64,000 nt of DNA from assembly GCF_014126825.1 (NCBI RefSeq), contig NZ_CP059900.1, forward strand, positions 1,178,001 through 1,242,000, written 5' to 3'. This DNA comes from Tomitella gaofuii. GTDB lineage: Bacteria > Actinomycetota > Actinomycetes > Mycobacteriales > Mycobacteriaceae. A model generated the notes under the pieces. The model ran no database searches. It was given only the letters and a program-made list of their open reading frames with translations, and was not told the DNA's origin. The position numbers and the translations under genes were made by a program. Shown here piece after piece: positions 22,923 to 32,206 of the stretch; position 1 is the stretch's first letter; each line of letters opens with the position of its first letter.

Positions 22923-24083
22923 ATGGCCGGAAACCCGGATTTCGACCTGTTCAAGCTGGGCGATGAGCACGAGGAGCTGCGCGCGGCGATCCGCTCGCTG
23001 TCCGAGAAGGAGATCGCCCCGCACGCCAAGGCCGTGGACGAGGAGTCCCGGTTCCCGCAGGAGGCACTCGACGCCCTCGTCGCGTCCGGCTTCAACGCCG
23101 TGCACGTGCCGGAGGAGTACGACGGCCAGGGCGCCGACTCGGTGGCCACCTGCATCGTCATCGAGGAGGTGGCGCGGGTGTGCGGCTCGTCGTCGCTGAT
23201 CCCCGCGGTGAACAAGCTGGGCACGATGGGGCTCATCCTCAACGGCTCCGACGAGCTCAAGAAGCAGGTCCTGCCGCAGCTGGCCTCGGGCGAGGCCATG
23301 GCCTCCTACGCGCTGTCCGAGCGCGAGGCCGGCTCGGACGCCGCCTCGATGCGCACCCGCGCCAAGGCCGACGGCGACGAGTGGGTCCTCAACGGATCGA
23401 AGTGCTGGATCACCAACGGCGGCAAGTCCGCCTGGTACACCGTCATGGCGGTGACCGACCCGGACAAGCGCGCCAACGGGATCTCCGCGTTCATGGTGCA
23501 CAAGGACGACCCGGGCTTCTCCGTCACCGGCTACGAGCACAAGCTGGGCATCAAGGGCAGCCCCACCGCGGAGCTGGCCTTCGAGAACTGCCGCATCCCC
23601 GGCGATCGGATCATCGGCGCGCCCGGCACCGGATTCAAGACGGCGCTGGAGACGCTGGACCACACGCGGCCCACGATCGGCGCGCAGGCGGTGGGCCTGG
23701 CCCAGGGCGCGCTGGACGCCGCCATCGACTACACCAAGGACCGCAAGCAGTTCGGCAAGTCGATCAGCGAGTTCCAGGGCGTGCAGTTCATGCTGGCGGA
23801 CATGGCCATGAAGCTCGAGGCCGCCCGCCTGATGGTCTACACCTCGGCGGCGCGGGCCGAGCGCGGCGAGAAGAACCTGGGTTTCATCTCGTCCGCCGCC
23901 AAGTGCTTCGCCTCCGATGTGGCCATGGAGGTGACCACGGACGCGGTGCAGCTGTTCGGCGGCGCCGGGTACACGACCGACTTCCCGGTGGAGCGTATGA
24001 TGCGCGACGCGAAGATCACCCAGATCTACGAGGGCACCAACCAGGTCCAGCGCATGGTCATGTCGCGGGCGCTGCTGAAGTGA
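22923..24083 (+). CDS. Acyl-CoA dehydrogenase (FadE25-like)
   Basis: 386 aa, full length for the family. FAD/substrate motifs YALSEREAGSDAASM and WITNGGKSAWYTV, and the catalytic Glu in IYEGTNQVQRMVMSRALL near the C-terminus. It oxidises acyl-CoA to trans-2-enoyl-CoA with electron-transfer flavoprotein as acceptor. ATG 22923 has GAGGAGGACC upstream. Highly similar from memory to M. tuberculosis FadE25 (Rv3274c), which also follows purK-purE. It is followed by a hydroxyacyl-CoA dehydrogenase, so two beta-oxidation steps are encoded together under TetR control. Confidence 0.93.
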   Translation: MAGNPDFDLFKLGDEHEELRAAIRSLSEKEIAPHAKAVDEESRFPQEALDALVASGFNAVHVPEEYDGQGADSVATCIVIEEVARVCGSSSLIPAVNKLGTMGLILNGSDELKKQVLPQLASGEAMASYALSEREAGSDAASMRTRAKADGDEWVLNGSKCWITNGGKSAWYTVMAVTDPDKRANGISAFMVHKDDPGFSVTGYEHKLGIKGSPTAELAFENCRIPGDRIIGAPGTGFKTALETLDHTRPTIGAQAVGLAQGALDAAIDYTKDRKQFGKSISEFQGVQFMLADMAMKLEAARLMVYTSAARAERGEKNLGFISSAAKCFASDVAMEVTTDAVQLFGGAGYTTDFPVERMMRDAKITQIYEGTNQVQRMVMSRALLK

Positions 24084-24132
24084 ACGGGCCGGCGATCGCG
24101 CCGGTCACGGATCCCGACACGAAAGCGAGATT

Positions 24133-24981
24133 ATGAAGCAAGTAGGAGTGGTCGGCGGCGGCACCATGGGCGCCGGAATCGCCGAGGTCTGCGCCAAGGC
24201 GGGCACCGCGGTCACCGTGCTGGAGACCAAGCAGGAGTTCGCCGACGCGGCCCGCGCCCGCATCGAGAAGTCGATCGCGCGCGGGGTCAAGGCCGGCAAG
24301 TTGGAGCAGGCCGACGCCGACGCGGCGCTCGCGCGCGTCACCGTCACGCTGGAGATGGCCGACCTCGCCGACGCCGACCTGGTGATCGAGGCGGCGCCGG
24401 AGATCGAGTCGCTCAAGGCCGAGATCTTCGGCAAGCTCGACCAGATCGTCAAGGCCGACGCGATCCTCGCCACCAACACCTCGTCGATCCCGGTGATCAA
24501 GGTCGCCAACGCCACCACCCGGCCGGAGAAGGTCGTCGGCGTGCACTTCTTCAACCCGGTCCCGGTGATGCCGCTGGTGGAGGTCATCTCGACGCTGTCG
24601 ACCTCCCCGGAGACCGCCGCCGCGGTCACCGAGTTCGCCTCCAGCACGCTGGGCAAGACGGCGGTGCAGGCGGGGGACCGTTCCGGCTTCATCGTCAACG
24701 CGCTGCTCATCCCGTATCTGCTCTCGGCGGTGCGGATGTACGAGTCGGGCTACGCCACCAAGGAGGACATCGACGCGGGCATGAAGGGCGGCTGCGGCCA
24801 CCCGATGGGCCCGCTGACGCTGTGCGACACGGTGGGCCTCGACGTGGCGCTGGCCGCGGCGGAGTCGATGTACGCCGAGTTCGGCGAGCCGCACATGTGC
24901 CCCCCGCCGCTGCTGCGCCGCATGGTGGATGCGGGACACCTGGGCCGCAAGACGGGCAAGGGGTTCTACGACTACAACTGA
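24133..24981 (+). CDS. 3-hydroxybutyryl-CoA / 3-hydroxyacyl-CoA dehydrogenase (FadB2-like)
   Basis: 282 aa. N-terminal Rossmann motif VGVVGGGTMGAGIAEVCAKAG; catalytic His in GVHFFNPVPVMPLVEV with Glu in VIEAAPE; C-terminal dimerisation domain ending GRKTGKGFYDYN. It uses NAD(P) to interconvert 3-hydroxyacyl-CoA and 3-oxoacyl-CoA. It lies 49 bp after fadE25 and ends before a strong hairpin terminator, so the two genes form a unit. Confidence 0.93.
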   Translation: MKQVGVVGGGTMGAGIAEVCAKAGTAVTVLETKQEFADAARARIEKSIARGVKAGKLEQADADAALARVTVTLEMADLADADLVIEAAPEIESLKAEIFGKLDQIVKADAILATNTSSIPVIKVANATTRPEKVVGVHFFNPVPVMPLVEVISTLSTSPETAAAVTEFASSTLGKTAVQAGDRSGFIVNALLIPYLLSAVRMYESGYATKEDIDAGMKGGCGHPMGPLTLCDTVGLDVALAAAESMYAEFGEPHMCPPPLLRRMVDAGHLGRKTGKGFYDYN

Positions 24982-25033
24982 GTCTTCCGGGCTGGCGGCG
25001 CGCACGCGCGTGCCGCGGCCGTGAGCGACAGTG

Positions 25034-25077
25034 GGCGGACGCCCCGGCCAGGAGAGATCCCCGCCGGGGCGTCCGCC
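25034..25077 (+). terminator. Perfect 15-bp hairpin terminator
   Basis: GGCGGACGCCCCGGC at 25034-25048 pairs exactly with GCCGGGGCGTCCGCC at 25063-25077 across a 14-nt loop, followed by TGTT. It closes the fadE25-fadB2 unit. Confidence 0.8.
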
Positions 25078-25154
25078 TGTTCCCAGGCCCCCGCGGTGTC
25101 CGCGGACTAGGGTGCGGTGGAAGATGCAGGCGCCGGCGGGACGGAGGGGAGCGG

Positions 25155-26828
25155 GTGGGGCGTTCGTGGTGGGGCTGGGGCGACGACGACGCCGCGGTGA
25201 CGGGGGCGGAGGCCGCCGCACTGGAGCAACGGGTGGCTTCCCTGCTCCCGGGCGTCGATCTCACCGCGCACCGGCCGCCGGACGTCCGTGATGTGCCGCT
25301 GCCAGCGCCGCGGGTGTCCGCGCCCGGGTCGTTGCGCGCACTCGTGTCCGACGGCCACGACGACCGTGCGGCGCACGCCCGGGGCAAGGCGTTCCGCGAT
25401 GTGGTGCGCAACCTGCACGGCACGGTCGGCCACGTGCCGGACCTGGTGGCGCGGCCGCGTACCGAACAGGACGTGTGCGATGTGCTCGATTGGTGCACCG
25501 GCGCGGGCATCGCCGTCGTCCCCTACGGCGGCGGCTCGTCCGTGGTGGGCGGGGTGGAGCCGCGCTTCGACGGCCCGGCGGTGAGCCTCGATACGACGGC
25601 GATGGGCCGGGTCCTGGAGGTGGACGCCGCCAGCAGGGCCGCGCGCGTCCAGGCGGGGATCCTGGGCCCGGCGCTCGAAGACGCGGTGCGCCCCTCGGGC
25701 CTGACCCTGCGCCACTTCCCCCAGTCTTTCGAGTTCTCCACGCTCGGCGGCTGGCTGGCCACCCGTGCGGGCGGTCATTACGCGACGGTGCTCACCCGCA
25801 TCGACGACCTCGCCGAATCGCTGCGGGTGGTGACCCCCGTGGGGACGTCCGCATCTCTGCGCGTGCCGGGGTCCGGCGCCGGACCGTCGCCGGACGCGCT
25901 GTTCCTGGGCTCCGAGGGGACGCTCGGCGTCATCACAGAGGCGTGGATGCGACTGCAGGACCGTCCCCGGTTCACCGCGTCGGCCGCGGTGCACTTCGGT
26001 GAATACGCCCGCGGCATCGCGGCTACCAGGGCGTTGGCGCAGTCCGGGCTGGCCCCGTCGAACTGTCGGTTGCTCGACCCGGTGGAGGCGATGCTCAACG
26101 CCGGGACGGCATCGCAGGGGGGTGTGCTGGTGCTCGGCTTCGAATCCGCCGACCATCCGGTGGACGCCGCCATGGACCGTGCGGCCGAGCTGTGCGCAGA
26201 CCACGGCGGAAAGGTCCGCGACCGGCGCAGCGACGACCGCGCCGGCGGACGCGGGGCGGAGGGGGCCGAGGACGCCGGAGGCCCCGCGCGGCGATGGCGC
26301 TCGTCGTTCCTGCGCATGCCGTATCAGCGGGACGCCCTGGCGGCACGGTCGATGATCGTCGAGACCTTCGAGACGGCATGCACCTGGGACCGTTTCGACG
26401 CGCTGCGCCACGCGGTCACCGCGGCGGCGCAGGACGCGATGGCGCAGGAGGGGGCGCCGGGCGTGGTCTCGTGCAGGTTCACCCACGTGTACCCGGACGG
26501 GCCAGCGCCGTACTTCGGCGTCTACGCGGCCGGGCGGTGGGGCGCGACCGTGGCGCAGTGGGACGGGATCAAGGCCGCGGTGAGCGGGGCCATCGCCCGC
26601 GAGGGCGGCACCATCACCCACCACCATGCGGTGGGCAGGGACCACCGCCCCTGGTATGACGGGCAGCGCCCGGACGTGTTCGCGGGCGCGTTCCGCGCGG
26701 CGAAGTCGGCGCTCGACCCCGGCGGCGTGCTCAACCCGGGCGTCCTCGTGGACTCCGCCCCGCGGCCGGTGCCCGCGGACAGGCGGACGGCGGACGGCGG
26801 GAGCCCAGGCAGCGGGGCGCCGCGGTAG
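25155..26828 (+). CDS. FAD-linked oxidase, alkyl-DHAP synthase-like (AgpS-like)
   Basis: 557 aa. VAO-type flavoprotein: FAD domain with VVPYGGGSSVVGGVEPR near residue 120 and QSFEFSTLGGWLATRAGGHYATVLTRI, then a cap domain with the ITHHHAVGRDHRPWY motif, the His cluster typical of alkyldihydroxyacetonephosphate synthases. Such enzymes exchange an acyl for an alkyl group on DHAP; other members oxidise lipids. GTG 25155 follows GGAGGGGA and begins VGRSWWGWGDDDAA. It could instead be a glycolate-oxidase-like enzyme, but the His motif favours AgpS. A low-complexity insert of about 20 residues lies around residue 370. Confidence 0.82.
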   Translation: MGRSWWGWGDDDAAVTGAEAAALEQRVASLLPGVDLTAHRPPDVRDVPLPAPRVSAPGSLRALVSDGHDDRAAHARGKAFRDVVRNLHGTVGHVPDLVARPRTEQDVCDVLDWCTGAGIAVVPYGGGSSVVGGVEPRFDGPAVSLDTTAMGRVLEVDAASRAARVQAGILGPALEDAVRPSGLTLRHFPQSFEFSTLGGWLATRAGGHYATVLTRIDDLAESLRVVTPVGTSASLRVPGSGAGPSPDALFLGSEGTLGVITEAWMRLQDRPRFTASAAVHFGEYARGIAATRALAQSGLAPSNCRLLDPVEAMLNAGTASQGGVLVLGFESADHPVDAAMDRAAELCADHGGKVRDRRSDDRAGGRGAEGAEDAGGPARRWRSSFLRMPYQRDALAARSMIVETFETACTWDRFDALRHAVTAAAQDAMAQEGAPGVVSCRFTHVYPDGPAPYFGVYAAGRWGATVAQWDGIKAAVSGAIAREGGTITHHHAVGRDHRPWYDGQRPDVFAGAFRAAKSALDPGGVLNPGVLVDSAPRPVPADRRTADGGSPGSGAPR

Positions 26829-26840
26829 TAGCCTCGGCGC

Positions 26841-27467
26841 ATGGGATTCGTGCAGGAAGAACGACGGGCCATAGTCGACACGATGCAGCAGGTGGGGCCG
26901 GACGCGCCCACGCTGTGCGCGGGGTGGACGGTACGGGACCTGCTCGCGCACCTGGTGCTGCGGGAGAGCCGGCCCGACGCCGCGCCCGGCATCCTCCTTC
27001 CACCGCTCGCCGGGTACACCGCGCGGGTGCAGGAGTCGGTGGCGCGCAGGAACTTCGGCGAATTGCTGGATGCGGTGCGCAGCGGCCCGCCCTGGTATTC
27101 GCCGCTGCGCTACCTCGACGAGAAGGCGAATCTGGTCGAGTACATCGTGCACCACGAGGACGTGCGGCGAGCGCACGAGGGGTGGGAGCCGCGCGAGCTG
27201 CCGGCCCCGGTCCGCGGCGCGTTGTGGAAAGCGGCGACGATGCTGGGACGGCGCGCGTACTCGTCGGCGCCGGTTCCCGTCACGCTGGAGGCGCCGGGCC
27301 GGTCCGGTGTCCGCGTGCACGGAGGCGGCGGCGCGGGGGTCACCCTGCGCGGGGAGCCGGAGGAACTGCTGTTGCACGCCTTCGGCCGCGACGCCGTCCG
27401 TATCGACGCGGACGGGCCGGCCGAGTCTGCGCGTGCGGTGCGGGAGATGAAGCGCACGATCCCCTGA
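26841..27467 (+). CDS. TIGR03085-family (MDMPI-fold) metal-binding protein
   Basis: 208 aa. The N-terminal mycothiol-dependent maleylpyruvate isomerase domain shows LCAGWTVRDLLAHLVLRE and a metal site with EYIVHHEDVRRAHEG; the C-terminal part is the SCP2-like region. These proteins bind a metal and probably use mycothiol. It begins 12 bp after the flavoprotein gene and is likely cotranscribed. Substrate unknown. Confidence 0.83.
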   Translation: MGFVQEERRAIVDTMQQVGPDAPTLCAGWTVRDLLAHLVLRESRPDAAPGILLPPLAGYTARVQESVARRNFGELLDAVRSGPPWYSPLRYLDEKANLVEYIVHHEDVRRAHEGWEPRELPAPVRGALWKAATMLGRRAYSSAPVPVTLEAPGRSGVRVHGGGGAGVTLRGEPEELLLHAFGRDAVRIDADGPAESARAVREMKRTIP

Positions 27468-27521
27468 GTCGTCGGCCTCTGAACCGCGGTCCCTCCGGCC
27501 TTCCGCGGCGGCGATGCAAAA

Positions 27522-27550
27522 GCCCCGGCCGCGCTGTGCGCGGCCGGGGC
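27522..27550. terminator. Strong hairpin terminator
   Basis: GCCCCGGCCGCGC-TGT-GCGCGGCCGGGGC, a perfect 13-bp stem with a 3-nt loop, preceded by AAAA (a U-run for the minus strand). It separates TIGR03085 from the convergent TetR gene and can serve both. Confidence 0.85.
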
Positions 27551-27582
27551 CGGGTCGGATGTTCGGATAAGTGAGAGGCCGG

Positions 27583-28242
27583 TCAGTCCGCCAGCAGTCC
27601 GCGGACGGCCGGCGCATACCGTGTGACGACGTCGTCCACCGACATCTCCGCCACCACCGGGGACTGCACGATGTACCGGGCGTAGACCAGCCCCATGTTC
27701 ATCGCGACGATGACCGCGCTGCGTTGGTGCGCGAGCGCGGCGTCCATCCCCGCTTCGGTGAGCTGCTTCTCCACCACCTCGCCGGTGGAGTCGCCGACGG
27801 CGAGGATCAGCTCGTCGGTTTGCGGGTCCTCGCCGGCGGACAGGATCAGCCCGGTGAGCAGGCTCTGGGTCTCGGGGCGTTCCCAGGCGCGCAGGACCTC
27901 GCGGATGAGGCGTTCGGCGAAGTCCATGCCGCGCATGCCCTGTGCGCTGTCGTCGTTGATGTTCTCCGCCACCTCGGCCCGCCTGGCGGCGGGCTCGTGA
28001 TGGCGATAGAGCACCTCACGGAACAGCCCCTGCCGGGAACCGAAGAAGTAGTTGATCATAGCGGGGTCGACTCCGGCGTCGTCCGCTATCGATTTCGCTG
28101 TTGCCGCGCGGAATCCTTGGGATGTGAAAGCCTGGTGGGCGGCGTCGAGGATCGTCTCACGGGTGTCCGGTCGCCCGGGCCGACGACCGGGCCGGCCGCC
28201 ACCGGCTTGCCTCCGCTTCATGGGGGGCTGGTCTGTAGCCAT
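27583..28242 (-). CDS. TetR-family regulator
   Basis: 219 aa. After a basic Pro/Arg/Gly-rich leader (about residues 8-25), TetR helix-turn-helix at about residues 27-75 (ILDAAHQAFTSQGFRAATAKSIADDAGVDPAMINYFFGSRQGLF). The Tyr-Phe-Phe-Gly-Ser turn and the C-terminal helices resemble regulators of fatty-acid or efflux genes, but targets are not evident. It follows a 70-bp gap after the TIGR03089 gene on the same strand. ATG 28242 is used; no strong ribosome site is seen. Confidence 0.85.
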   Translation of the reverse strand: MATDQPPMKRRQAGGGRPGRRPGRPDTRETILDAAHQAFTSQGFRAATAKSIADDAGVDPAMINYFFGSRQGLFREVLYRHHEPAARRAEVAENINDDSAQGMRGMDFAERLIREVLRAWERPETQSLLTGLILSAGEDPQTDELILAVGDSTGEVVEKQLTEAGMDAALAHQRSAVIVAMNMGLVYARYIVQSPVVAEMSVDDVVTRYAPAVRGLLAD

Positions 28243-28312
28243 GCCACCATACTAGTTATCCGATCGGGCCTTGGCTTCCCGAGATCTGGCCGAGATTATC
28301 GATACCAGTTCG

Positions 28313-29056
28313 TTACCGCAGGTCCACCGTGATTTTTTCGATTTCATATCGGCGTGACATCGACGCGTCGTCCGGGTTGCTCACCTGCACAAGCGAAGCC
28401 CCGGCCGCAAACGGGGCGAGCAACCCGGTCAGTATCGACCGGGCGTCATCCCACTCCGATGTGGACAACACCCGATCCGCATCCGTGATCTGACGCTCAG
28501 TGGCGGCCGCCCGTGCCGCATCGGCGACCTCGGAGATGCTGCGCCCGTTGATCGCAGGGGCGGCGGCGTCGATCCGCTGCGGCATGAACCGGTCGCCGTG
28601 GAGGCGTACCGTCGTCGCGTAGTCCGTGGCTCCGGGCGGCAGCGCGACGGCAGGCTTGCCGAACGCGTCGAGCGACAGCACCACGAGCTCGTCCGCGTCC
28701 AGGGCCGCCGCGGCGGACTCCGCCTGCAGCAGCGGCTCGGCGACGAAGGCGATCTCGGCCTGCTCGTCACTGGTGCCTACAAGCACCTCGCAGCCCGCCC
28801 ACCAGCAGCCCAGGAGTACGGCAGCGGTCTGCCAGTGCGCCGGCAGCACGATACGCACGCGGGTGCCGGGTTCCGCAGCGAACTCGTCGTGCACCAAGTT
28901 GGCCGTCTTGGCGGCCCAGTTCATCAACGTCACCGTGGACAGCTCCACGCGTTCGCCGGTGGCGTCGTCGTAGTACGTCACGCGCGGGGTGGCCGGGCTC
29001 GTCGCCAGGATCGGGTCGACGAGCTTCTCGGTGAGTGTGCGGTGGGTGGGGGTCAC
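28313..29056 (-). CDS. TIGR03089-family protein (truncated AMP-binding-like)
   Basis: 247 aa. Begins MTPTHRTLTEKLVDPI and contains a partial acyl-adenylate-enzyme N-domain: TYYDDATGERVELSTVTLMNWAAKTANLV and VRIVLPAHWQTAAVLLGCWWAGCEV, but none of the ATP-binding P-loop or A8 motifs of acyl-CoA synthetases. It is the known family next to the LCP gene in mycobacteria (Rv3268). Probably not a full ligase; role unknown. Starts at GTG 29056 with GAGGTG upstream; 68 bp after the LCP gene on the same strand. Confidence 0.82.
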   Translation of the reverse strand: MTPTHRTLTEKLVDPILATSPATPRVTYYDDATGERVELSTVTLMNWAAKTANLVHDEFAAEPGTRVRIVLPAHWQTAAVLLGCWWAGCEVLVGTSDEQAEIAFVAEPLLQAESAAAALDADELVVLSLDAFGKPAVALPPGATDYATTVRLHGDRFMPQRIDAAAPAINGRSISEVADAARAAATERQITDADRVLSTSEWDDARSILTGLLAPFAAGASLVQVSNPDDASMSRRYEIEKITVDLR

Positions 29057-29124
29057 GGTTCACCTCGTATGCGGATGTGTGCGGCGGTTCCGCTGCGCGT
29101 TGCCGGCGGCGTTGCGGCTCGCGG

Positions 29125-30936
29125 TCAGTTCACGCACCGGACGCCGTCGTCCGCGCTCACGGCGGGACCCACGGGGTGGTCGGCGCCGGGTTGCCCGGTG
29201 GCCTGCCCGGGCTGCCCGCCGCCGGTCGCCGGGTCCCCGGACGCGGACGGACCGCCGGACCCGGAGACGCCGTCGGTCCCGGACACCAGGGTGCCAGACC
29301 AGGATCCCGAGCCGGGACCGGCGTACTGGTCGTCCAGGACCACTGTGACCGTTCCCGGCGCCATCGCGTCGTCGGGCACCACTTCGAGTCCGCCCAATGC
29401 GCGTGCCACGGCGGTCGCTGCGTCGCGGCTCCCCGGAGCAGCGCGCACCTGTGAGGCGGCCGGCGGCGTTCCGGTGTAGTTGGCGACCCGGCCGGCGCCG
29501 TACCCGACCGAGCCGAGCGCCTCCGACACCGACGACGCGAGTCCGCCGATGGCCGAGCTGTTGAGAACGTCGACGGTCACGGCGCCGGGGTCGACGTCGA
29601 GCGGGCGTCCGTCGTCCGCGGCGCCGCTGCCGCCTGACCCGCCGTCGCTGCTGCCGCTGCCGCCGTTGTCGGCGGACTGCGCCGGGGGACCGTCGCCGCG
29701 GCCCACCAGCCGTTCGAAGAACGAGTGGACCTGCGTCGGGTCGATCTCCACGATCGATTCGCCGTCCGGGGACGTGCCGGCGGGGTCCTCGACGGGGATC
29801 GTCTGGAACGTCACCGCGCCCGCGGACAGGTCCTGCAGGCGGCGGGCGAAGCCGACGATGTCCCAGCCGGAGTCGACGACGACCGACCTCTGGACCGCGG
29901 AATTGAGCTGATTGAGCTTGGCGGGGTTCGCGAGCATGTCCGCGCTCAGCACCTCCTGGGCGAGCGAGGCGAGGTACGTCTGCTGCCGGACGATCCGGTC
30001 GAGGTCCCCGCGGGGCAGCCCGTGCCGCTGGCGCACGAAGCTCAGCGCGTCGGCCCCGTGGAGTGTCTGCGGGCCGGCCGGGAAGTCGGCGCCCGAGTAG
30101 GGGTCGTCGACGGGCGCGTTGAGGCACACCGGCACCCCGCCGACGGCATTCGTCAACAGGACGAACCCGAGCAGCCCCACCTCCGCGTAGTGGTCGACGG
30201 TGATGCCCGTGAGGTCGGCCACGGCCTGCAGCAGCGCGTGCCGGCCCGCCTTCGTGCTCTCGGCGTCCGCCTTCGCCGGATCCACGCCGTTCTCGATGAG
30301 CCGCTCCTGAGCCAGCGCCTTCGTCTCGCCGTAGGCGGCGTTGATCTTGGACATGCCCAGTCCGGGGACCTTCACGTACGAGTCGCGCGGGATCGACACC
30401 GCGGTGGCCGACGAGCCGTCGTTGGGGATGCGGATCAGGATGATGGTGTCCGTGTTGGTGGCGTCGGCCTCGCCGGCACGGAGCATGTCCAGCTCGCTCT
30501 GCGAGAGCGGATTGCCCTGCGCGTCGGTGCGCGAGTCGATCCCGACCATGAGGATGTCGACGGCGCCGTCCTTGCCGTCGCCCAGGTCGAGGCCGCCGGC
30601 CGTCGTCAAGCTCGAGCGCAGCGAGTCCACCTGTTGCCAGGCGAATCCGGTGACGACGAGCACCAGCACCGACACGAGGGTGACGAGGACCTTGCCGGGA
30701 TGCCGGAGCGCCGTCCCCCATGCGCCTGCGGCGGCCGGGCGGGGGCGTCCGGCGGGGCCGGGACGACCAGGGCCGGCGCGGCCCCGGTCGCCGGGACGGT
30801 CGCGTCCGTCCCGGCCGGACCGGCGATGCCCGTGGGCGGAGGATCCCGCGGCGCGCCGGGAGCTGTTTCCGCGGCGCCGCGCCCGTGCCGCATCGCTTCC
30901 GCGGCGGGGGTCACGTCCGTCGGGGTCGGACGGCAC
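29125..30936 (-). CDS. LytR-CpsA-Psr family cell-wall ligase (Lcp1-like)
   Basis: 603 aa. A basic, disordered cytoplasmic tail of about 80 residues, one transmembrane helix (about 83-99), then the LCP domain (GAVDILMVGIDSRTDAQGNPL, TIILIRIPNDGSSATAVSIPRDSYV, LSFVRQRHGLPRGDLDRIVRQ) and a C-terminal LytR_C domain (VTVDVLNSSAIGGLASSV...). Such enzymes link arabinogalactan to peptidoglycan; the M. tuberculosis homologue at this place is Lcp1 (Rv3267). GTG 30936 has AGGAGGG upstream. Neighbouring wbbL and rmlD supply the rhamnose linker on which it acts, so context fits. Confidence 0.92.
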   Translation of the reverse strand: MPSDPDGRDPRRGSDAARARRRGNSSRRAAGSSAHGHRRSGRDGRDRPGDRGRAGPGRPGPAGRPRPAAAGAWGTALRHPGKVLVTLVSVLVLVVTGFAWQQVDSLRSSLTTAGGLDLGDGKDGAVDILMVGIDSRTDAQGNPLSQSELDMLRAGEADATNTDTIILIRIPNDGSSATAVSIPRDSYVKVPGLGMSKINAAYGETKALAQERLIENGVDPAKADAESTKAGRHALLQAVADLTGITVDHYAEVGLLGFVLLTNAVGGVPVCLNAPVDDPYSGADFPAGPQTLHGADALSFVRQRHGLPRGDLDRIVRQQTYLASLAQEVLSADMLANPAKLNQLNSAVQRSVVVDSGWDIVGFARRLQDLSAGAVTFQTIPVEDPAGTSPDGESIVEIDPTQVHSFFERLVGRGDGPPAQSADNGGSGSSDGGSGGSGAADDGRPLDVDPGAVTVDVLNSSAIGGLASSVSEALGSVGYGAGRVANYTGTPPAASQVRAAPGSRDAATAVARALGGLEVVPDDAMAPGTVTVVLDDQYAGPGSGSWSGTLVSGTDGVSGSGGPSASGDPATGGGQPGQATGQPGADHPVGPAVSADDGVRCVN

Positions 30937-31183
30937 GGGCAGCCCTCCTGTCGGTCGCCTGCTCTGCTTTCTCGCCTGGGTACTCTCGCTGTGCACAACC
31001 CGGACGACGGGCTGCGATGCCGGCGCGCCTGCCGCCCCGCGGATTCCTCGCCGTCGGTGTTCCAGAATAGCGGTCCGGCGGGCCGCGGTCCGGGAGGCCG
31101 GACCGCGATCGTGCCAGACTCGGCCGCGGGCGAACGGCGGCCGCGGCGGGCTCCGGCGCCCGCCGAAGACGGGAGGACGGGGC

Positions 31184-32143
31184 ATGGCGACGCGGATACT
31201 GATCGCGGGAGCGGCAGGTCAACTGGGTTCCGCGTTGCTGTCCGAATGGCGTGGCGGAACGGGTCCGCACGCGGGACGAGTCGACGCGGTGGGCGTCGGC
31301 TCGGCTGAGATGGACGTCACCGATCCGGCGGCGGTACGGGCTGCGGTCACGCGTTTCCGGCCGCGCGTCGTCGTCAACTGCGCCGCCTACACGGCGGTCG
31401 ACGCGGCGGAGGCCGACGAGCCCGCCGCACACGCCGTGAACGCAGCGGGGGCGGCGGCCGTCGCGCGCGCATGCGCCGACGCCGGCTGCGGACTGGTGCA
31501 CATGTCCACCGACTACGTGTTCTCGGGCGAGCGGTGCGCGGGCGCGGACGGTTGCGGACCGGACGACCCCGTGGATCCGCGCACCGCCTATGGGCGGTCG
31601 AAGGCCGCGGGGGAGCGGGCGGTCCGATCGGCGCACCCGGCGGCGGTGATCGTCCGGACCGCCTGGGTGTACACCGGGGCGGCGCGGCCGGGCGGCGGAG
31701 ATTTCGTCGCGACGATGCGGCGGTTGGAGGCCGAACGCGAGAGCGTCGACGTCGTCGACGACCAGTGCGGGTCCCCGACGTACGTCCGGGACCTGGCCCG
31801 CGGGATCGCGGAGCTCACGGAGGTGCTCGCCGCGGGGCCGGCGGAGCCCGGCGCGCGGCCGGGGCCCGTGGGGCGCACGCTGCACGCGGCGGGCGGCGGG
31901 GCGGCCACCTGGTACGAGGTGGCGCGCGCGGTGTTCGAGGAGCTCGGCGCGGACCCGGACCGGGTGCGCGCGTGCCTGACCGAGGACATGCCCCGGCCCG
32001 CGCCGCGCCGCCGGTACTCGGTGCTCTCGGCGGATCCTGGGCTGATGCCGGGCTCACCCCGCTGCGGCACTGGCGGCCCGCCCTGGCCGCGGCACTGGCG
32101 GCGCCGTGACCCGCGACGGACGGGGTGCGCCGCGTGGACGTGA
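31184..32143 (+). CDS. rfbD: dTDP-4-dehydrorhamnose reductase, frameshifted near the 3' end
   Basis: RmlD: Rossmann ILIAGAAGQLGSAL, the conserved NCAAYTAVDAAE, STDYVFSGE and YGRSKAAGE with catalytic Tyr-x3-Lys, and the VRTAWVYTG motif. It makes dTDP-rhamnose for the arabinogalactan linker used by WbbL. The open frame ends at 32143, but its last 40 residues are unrelated Arg/Pro-rich sequence. The usual C-terminus (WADAGLTPLRHWRPALAAAL) is encoded in another frame ending at TGA 32109, so one base is missing around 32031-32036, in the sequence or in the gene. ATG 31184 has GGGAGG upstream. Confidence 0.85.
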   Translation: MATRILIAGAAGQLGSALLSEWRGGTGPHAGRVDAVGVGSAEMDVTDPAAVRAAVTRFRPRVVVNCAAYTAVDAAEADEPAAHAVNAAGAAAVARACADAGCGLVHMSTDYVFSGERCAGADGCGPDDPVDPRTAYGRSKAAGERAVRSAHPAAVIVRTAWVYTGAARPGGGDFVATMRRLEAERESVDVVDDQCGSPTYVRDLARGIAELTEVLAAGPAEPGARPGPVGRTLHAAGGGAATWYEVARAVFEELGADPDRVRACLTEDMPRPAPRRRYSVLSADPGLMPGSPRCGTGGPPWPRHWRRRDPRRTGCAAWT

Positions 32144-32206
32144 CGCGCCGCGCACGCCCGGCACCTCGTTGTGCCGCGGCGCGCTGCTGTGGATACCCTG
32201 ACCGGC

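Noticed and set aside
27583-28242. TetR gene as regulator of the neighbouring AgpS-like gene
   Set aside because: It is convergent and separated by a strong terminator; no shared operator is visible.
28243-28312. ATACTAGTTAT-like dyad before tetR
   Set aside because: Too short and imperfect to call a site without comparison to relatives.
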